DNA of 64,000 nucleotides from Caldanaerobius polysaccharolyticus DSM 13641 (GTDB lineage: Bacteria > Bacillota > Thermoanaerobacteria > Thermoanaerobacterales > Caldanaerobiaceae): NCBI RefSeq assembly GCF_000427425.1, contig NZ_KE386494.1:990524-1054523 (forward strand), given 5' to 3'. The translations under genes were made by a program, and so were the position numbers. Below, one piece after another: positions 61,607-64,000 of this stretch; the stretch's first letter is position 1; every line of letters begins with the position of its first letter. The notes beneath the pieces were generated by a model. It did no database searches. It saw nothing but the letters and a program-made list of their open reading frames with translations, and was not told where the DNA came from.

Positions 61607-62161
61607 TTATTTTAAGTCCAACGACATGATGTCCTTTCCTGATTCTAAATCTACTATTCTAGCAACCCCGTCTTCAATAAGCCCTATCGAATTGACCTTG
61701 TCCTCTCTCTTGCTGAGTGACGTAGATCCGGGATTGATCACCACGCAACCGCCGATTTTCTTTAAAATGGGAATATGGGTATGTCCTGTTATGAAAAAAT
61801 CCAATCTGTACCTGCCAATTAATTTATGCATATCCTCATCAGAAATGGTATGTCCATGTTGAACCATAAACCTCTTTCCCTGAATCATGGTAAACACATA
61901 GGGTGTTTGCATAGGTATATCGAGTACCATCTGATCTACATCTGCATCACAGTTTCCCTGAGCCACCAGAAGAGGAACACTGCAGGAATTTAACGCGCTG
62001 GAGAGCTTTTTGGGGTCATATCCAGGAGGAAGAGGGTTGCGGGGTCCATGGTACAACACATCTCCAGCGTGAAAAATCAAATCCGTATCTTTTAAAAAAT
62101 TCCACGCTTTTTCCCAAGATATGTAATCTCCATGGGTATCGCTTATAACGCCGATCCTCAT
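61607..62161 (-). CDS. YfcE-type metallophosphodiesterase
   Basis: A 184-residue calcineurin-like phosphodiesterase with VISDTHGD, FHAGDVLYHG, VAQGNCD, VQHGHT and FITGHTHIP, and INPGS as last ligand block. YfcE of E. coli cleaves artificial phosphodiesters; the natural substrate is unknown. The ATG at 62161 is 12 bases after AAGGAG; the ATG at 62173 touches that site and is less likely. Confidence 0.88.
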   Translation of the reverse strand: MRIGVISDTHGDYISWEKAWNFLKDTDLIFHAGDVLYHGPRNPLPPGYDPKKLSSALNSCSVPLLVAQGNCDADVDQMVLDIPMQTPYVFTMIQGKRFMVQHGHTISDEDMHKLIGRYRLDFFITGHTHIPILKKIGGCVVINPGSTSLSKREDKVNSIGLIEDGVARIVDLESGKDIMSLDLK

Positions 62162-62232
62162 GTCAACACTCATCTCCTTTTTAAAAGATCGCTTATGCCT
62201 TTTATAATTTTATCATTTGGGCAAAAAAAATT

Positions 62233-62270
62233 AAAGATAAGGCGGCATCATAACGCCGCCTTATCTTTTT
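62233..62270. terminator. Terminator after the GH130 gene
   Basis: 14-bp perfect stem AAAGATAAGGCGGC / GCCGCCTTATCTTT, 8-base loop, followed on the minus strand by T-rich sequence. Confidence 0.9.
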
Positions 62271-62279
62271 AACGCAGCT

Positions 62280-63263
62280 TTAACTATTGGACTTTATAAA
62301 GTCTATCACTTCGTCCACCTTGGCAAAGGCAAGACATGTAACCGTATCCGCAGCTCCGTAGTAGATCGCTATCCTTCCCGTGGGCGCATCGTACAACGCC
62401 GCTGTGGGAAATACCACATTGGGCACATCCCCTACGCACTCGTACAGCTTTTGCGGTGACAGCAGGTAATCCGATGCCCTGTATATCACCTTCCACGGCT
62501 CATCTAAGTCCAGTAAAGCGGCTCCAAAGCTGTACACAAACCCGTTGCACGATGTCAAAACCCCATGGTAGAACAGCAACCAGCCTTCCGTCGTCTCTAT
62601 AGGCACAGGACCTGCTCCTATCTTGGTGCTCTCCCACGGCTTGTTGGGCGACATCACGTGCCTGTGGTGCCCCCAGTGCACCATATCCGGGCTCTCGCTG
62701 TAGAATATATCGCCAAAAGGCGTATGCCCGTTGTCGCTAGGCCGGCTCAACATCGCGTACTTGCCCTTTATCTTACGCGGAAACAGCACACCATTCCTGT
62801 TAAAGGGCAAAAAGGCGTTTTCCATCTGGTAGAATTCTTTAAAATCGTAGGTATACGCAACGCCTATAGTGGGATAGCCATGGTATCCGTTGCACCACGT
62901 GATGTAATACCTGTCCTCTATCTTGCAAACCCTGGGATCGTAGGCGTAAACAAACCTGCTTACCTCTTCATCGTCGCATATAAATTTTATACGTTCATGG
63001 TCTATCTCCCAGTTAAGGCCGTCCTTGCTCCTTCCGCTGTGTATCTCCATCTGGCGGCTTTTTGTGTCGCATCTGAACACACCTGCGAATTCTCCATTAA
63101 AGGGTACCACAGCGCTGTTAAAAATGCTGTTGGATGAAGGTATAAGGTCTCTGGGTATCACCGGGTTTTGCTGGTAGCGCCACACTACGTCATTACACCC
63201 TGCTGGCCTATCCTGCCACGGTATATTGGGTAATGCCTCCCCGACTATTAACTGTTTGCTCAT
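62280..63263 (-). CDS. Glycoside hydrolase family 130 protein (beta-mannoside phosphorylase-like)
   Basis: A 327-residue five-bladed beta-propeller enzyme. GH130 motifs visible: [12 protein letters not shown], the catalytic-Asp strand [37 protein letters not shown] and [13 protein letters not shown]130 enzymes phosphorolyse beta-mannosides in the cytosol, though several have hydrolase or other activity. It lies 33 bases downstream of a MalG-type sugar permease and is expected to process the oligosaccharide that transporter imports; mannan-derived sugars are the best guess. Confidence 0.9.
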   Translation of the reverse strand: MSKQLIVGEALPNIPWQDRPAGCNDVVWRYQQNPVIPRDLIPSSNSIFNSAVVPFNGEFAGVFRCDTKSRQMEIHSGRSKDGLNWEIDHERIKFICDDEEVSRFVYAYDPRVCKIEDRYYITWCNGYHGYPTIGVAYTYDFKEFYQMENAFLPFNRNGVLFPRKIKGKYAMLSRPSDNGHTPFGDIFYSESPDMVHWGHHRHVMSPNKPWESTKIGAGPVPIETTEGWLLFYHGVLTSCNGFVYSFGAALLDLDEPWKVIYRASDYLLSPQKLYECVGDVPNVVFPTAALYDAPTGRIAIYYGAADTVTCLAFAKVDEVIDFIKSNS

Positions 63264-63296
63264 ACATCGTCGCTCCTTCCTACAAAAATTGTTTCA

Positions 63297-64000
63297 TCAT
63301 GCCTTTATACTGCCGGTTAGCGTCAACCCCTCCAGCAACGCTTTTTGCGTTATAAAGAATAAGACAATCATGGGAATCGTCATAATCAAAGACACTGCCA
63401 TTAACTGATTCCATATAGCTCCATGAGCTGTCTGGAACTGCTGTAGCCCAAGGCTCATCGTATACTTTGATTCATCCGATAGGTAAATTAACGGACCCAG
63501 GAAATCCTGCCATGCTGCTATCATCTGAAATATGGCAACAGTCCACAGCGCAGGTTTTGTTATGGGAACTATTATTCTCCAAAGTATTCCCCACTCTGAT
63601 GCCCCATCTATCCTAGCCGCTTCTGACATCTCCTTGGGTATAGACATCATAAACTGCCTTATAAGGAAGATGTAGAAGGGTACGCCGAAAAATGATGGCA
63701 CTATTAACGGCAACAGTGTGTTAACAAATCCCAGGTTCTTGAAAATTATAAACAGGGGTATCATCGTAACCTGATACGGCAGCATCATGGTCATCAGCAC
63801 TATAAAGAATACCGTATCTCTGCCTTTCCATCTAAGCCTTGAAAAACCATAGGCAATTACCGTACTGGACAGTACCGTTCCCAACATCGAAAATACCGCG
63901 TATATTAGTGTATTGCTCAAATACGTCCAAAAGGGTATGGCGTTTATAGCGTCAGTAAAGTTTTGCCACATAAAAGTTTGAGGTATAAATTGGGGGGGTA
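63297..64000 (-). CDS. Carbohydrate ABC transporter permease, MalG type (5' end off the window)
   Basis: Inner-membrane permease with six helices and the EAA loop EMSEAARIDGASEWGILWRIIVP that docks the ATPase. The frame is open through base 64000, where QFIPQTF precedes the first internal Met, so the N-terminus lies outside; the last residues are LTGSIKA. It belongs to CUT1 oligosaccharide importers with a MalF partner and a solute-binding protein presumably just upstream. Confidence 0.92.
   Translation of the reverse strand, partial: PPQFIPQTFMWQNFTDAINAIPFWTYLSNTLIYAVFSMLGTVLSSTVIAYGFSRLRWKGRDTVFFIVLMTMMLPYQVTMIPLFIIFKNLGFVNTLLPLIVPSFFGVPFYIFLIRQFMMSIPKEMSEAARIDGASEWGILWRIIVPITKPALWTVAIFQMIAAWQDFLGPLIYLSDESKYTMSLGLQQFQTAHGAIWNQLMAVSLIMTIPMIVLFFITQKALLEGLTLTGSIKA

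Noticed and set aside
1-64000. CRISPR arrays, prophage, integrase/att sites and rRNA genes
   Set aside because: I saw no regularly spaced repeats, phage structural genes, integrases or rRNA sequences; the only mobile element is the tnpB-only IS.

Overview
The window reads as a chromosome segment of a low-G+C, anaerobic, spore-forming Clostridia, most likely a thermophile of the Thermoanaerobacter/Thermoanaerobacterium/Caldanaerobius kind. This is inferred from gene content (anaerobic class III ribonucleotide reductase, a methanol:corrinoid methyltransferase homologue, a GerMN spore-germination lipoprotein, an all-PTS glucose operon), from strong purine-rich Shine-Dalgarno sites with many GTG/TTG starts, and from heavy use of AGG/ATA codons. 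No species call is possible from the sequence alone.

Layout. 0-7 kb: a YesMN-type two-component pair (the kinase runs off the left edge), a GerMN lipoprotein and an OmpR/HisKA pair, all on the minus strand. 7.1-7.8 kb: a Fur-box-controlled FTR1 iron permease broken by an internal deletion and frameshift. 7.8-15 kb: a minus-strand metabolic cluster (aminotransferase, a two-domain TIM-barrel/aldolase fusion, ROK repressor, class II aldolase, DUF362 protein), split by a plus-strand DUF4160/DUF2442 pair. 15.1-19.9 kb: an accessory patch with a TnpB-only IS element, the 3' remnant of a small gene beside it, an SDR dehydrogenase, and an AT-rich island with a frameshifted secreted amidase and two small exported or membrane proteins. 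20-23.5 kb: nitroreductase, TrmL, Uma2 and an ABC exporter.

23.6-28.6 kb: glcT, a GlcT-type RNA antiterminator/terminator, then ptsG-crr-ptsH-ptsI, so the general PTS proteins sit behind the same glucose switch. 28.6-33.7 kb: a three-cysteine LarE, an orphan MtaB, an arsR-acr3-arsC operon with a visible operator, and a PHP phosphatase. 33.8-35 kb: a c-di-AMP (ydaO) riboswitch in front of an NlpC/P60 wall hydrolase. 35-40.5 kb: uronate-isomerase-like protein, iron alcohol dehydrogenase, Hsp20, GDSL hydrolase, ribokinase and small membrane proteins. 40.6-46.1 kb: a MacAB-like exporter with two ATPases, one carrying a C-terminal AbrB-like domain. 46.2-49.3 kb: a YhaN/YhaO (SbcCD-like) pair. 49.3-50.1 kb: an MNT/HEPN pair whose HEPN gene is frameshifted. 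50.2-53 kb: nrdD-nrdG behind two NrdR boxes.

53-64 kb: a Wzz-like protein, a TIM-barrel protein, a polysaccharide deacetylase, an ammonium transporter behind a consensus promoter and a two-hairpin/terminator leader, mntH with a divergent mntR, an orphan EutH, small proteins, a YmaF-like His-rich protein, tRNA-Arg(ACG), a YfcE phosphodiesterase, and a GH130 enzyme downstream of a MalG-type sugar permease that runs off the right edge.

No clearly new defence or mobile system stands out. The strongest leads are the amtB leader RNA, the AbrB-tailed ABC ATPase, the fused TIM-barrel/aldolase cluster, the TnpB element with its candidate guide RNA, and the PTS operon in which HPr and enzyme I appear to be under GlcT control. 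Four genes are visibly broken: FTR1, the secreted amidase, HEPN, and the small gene next to the IS.
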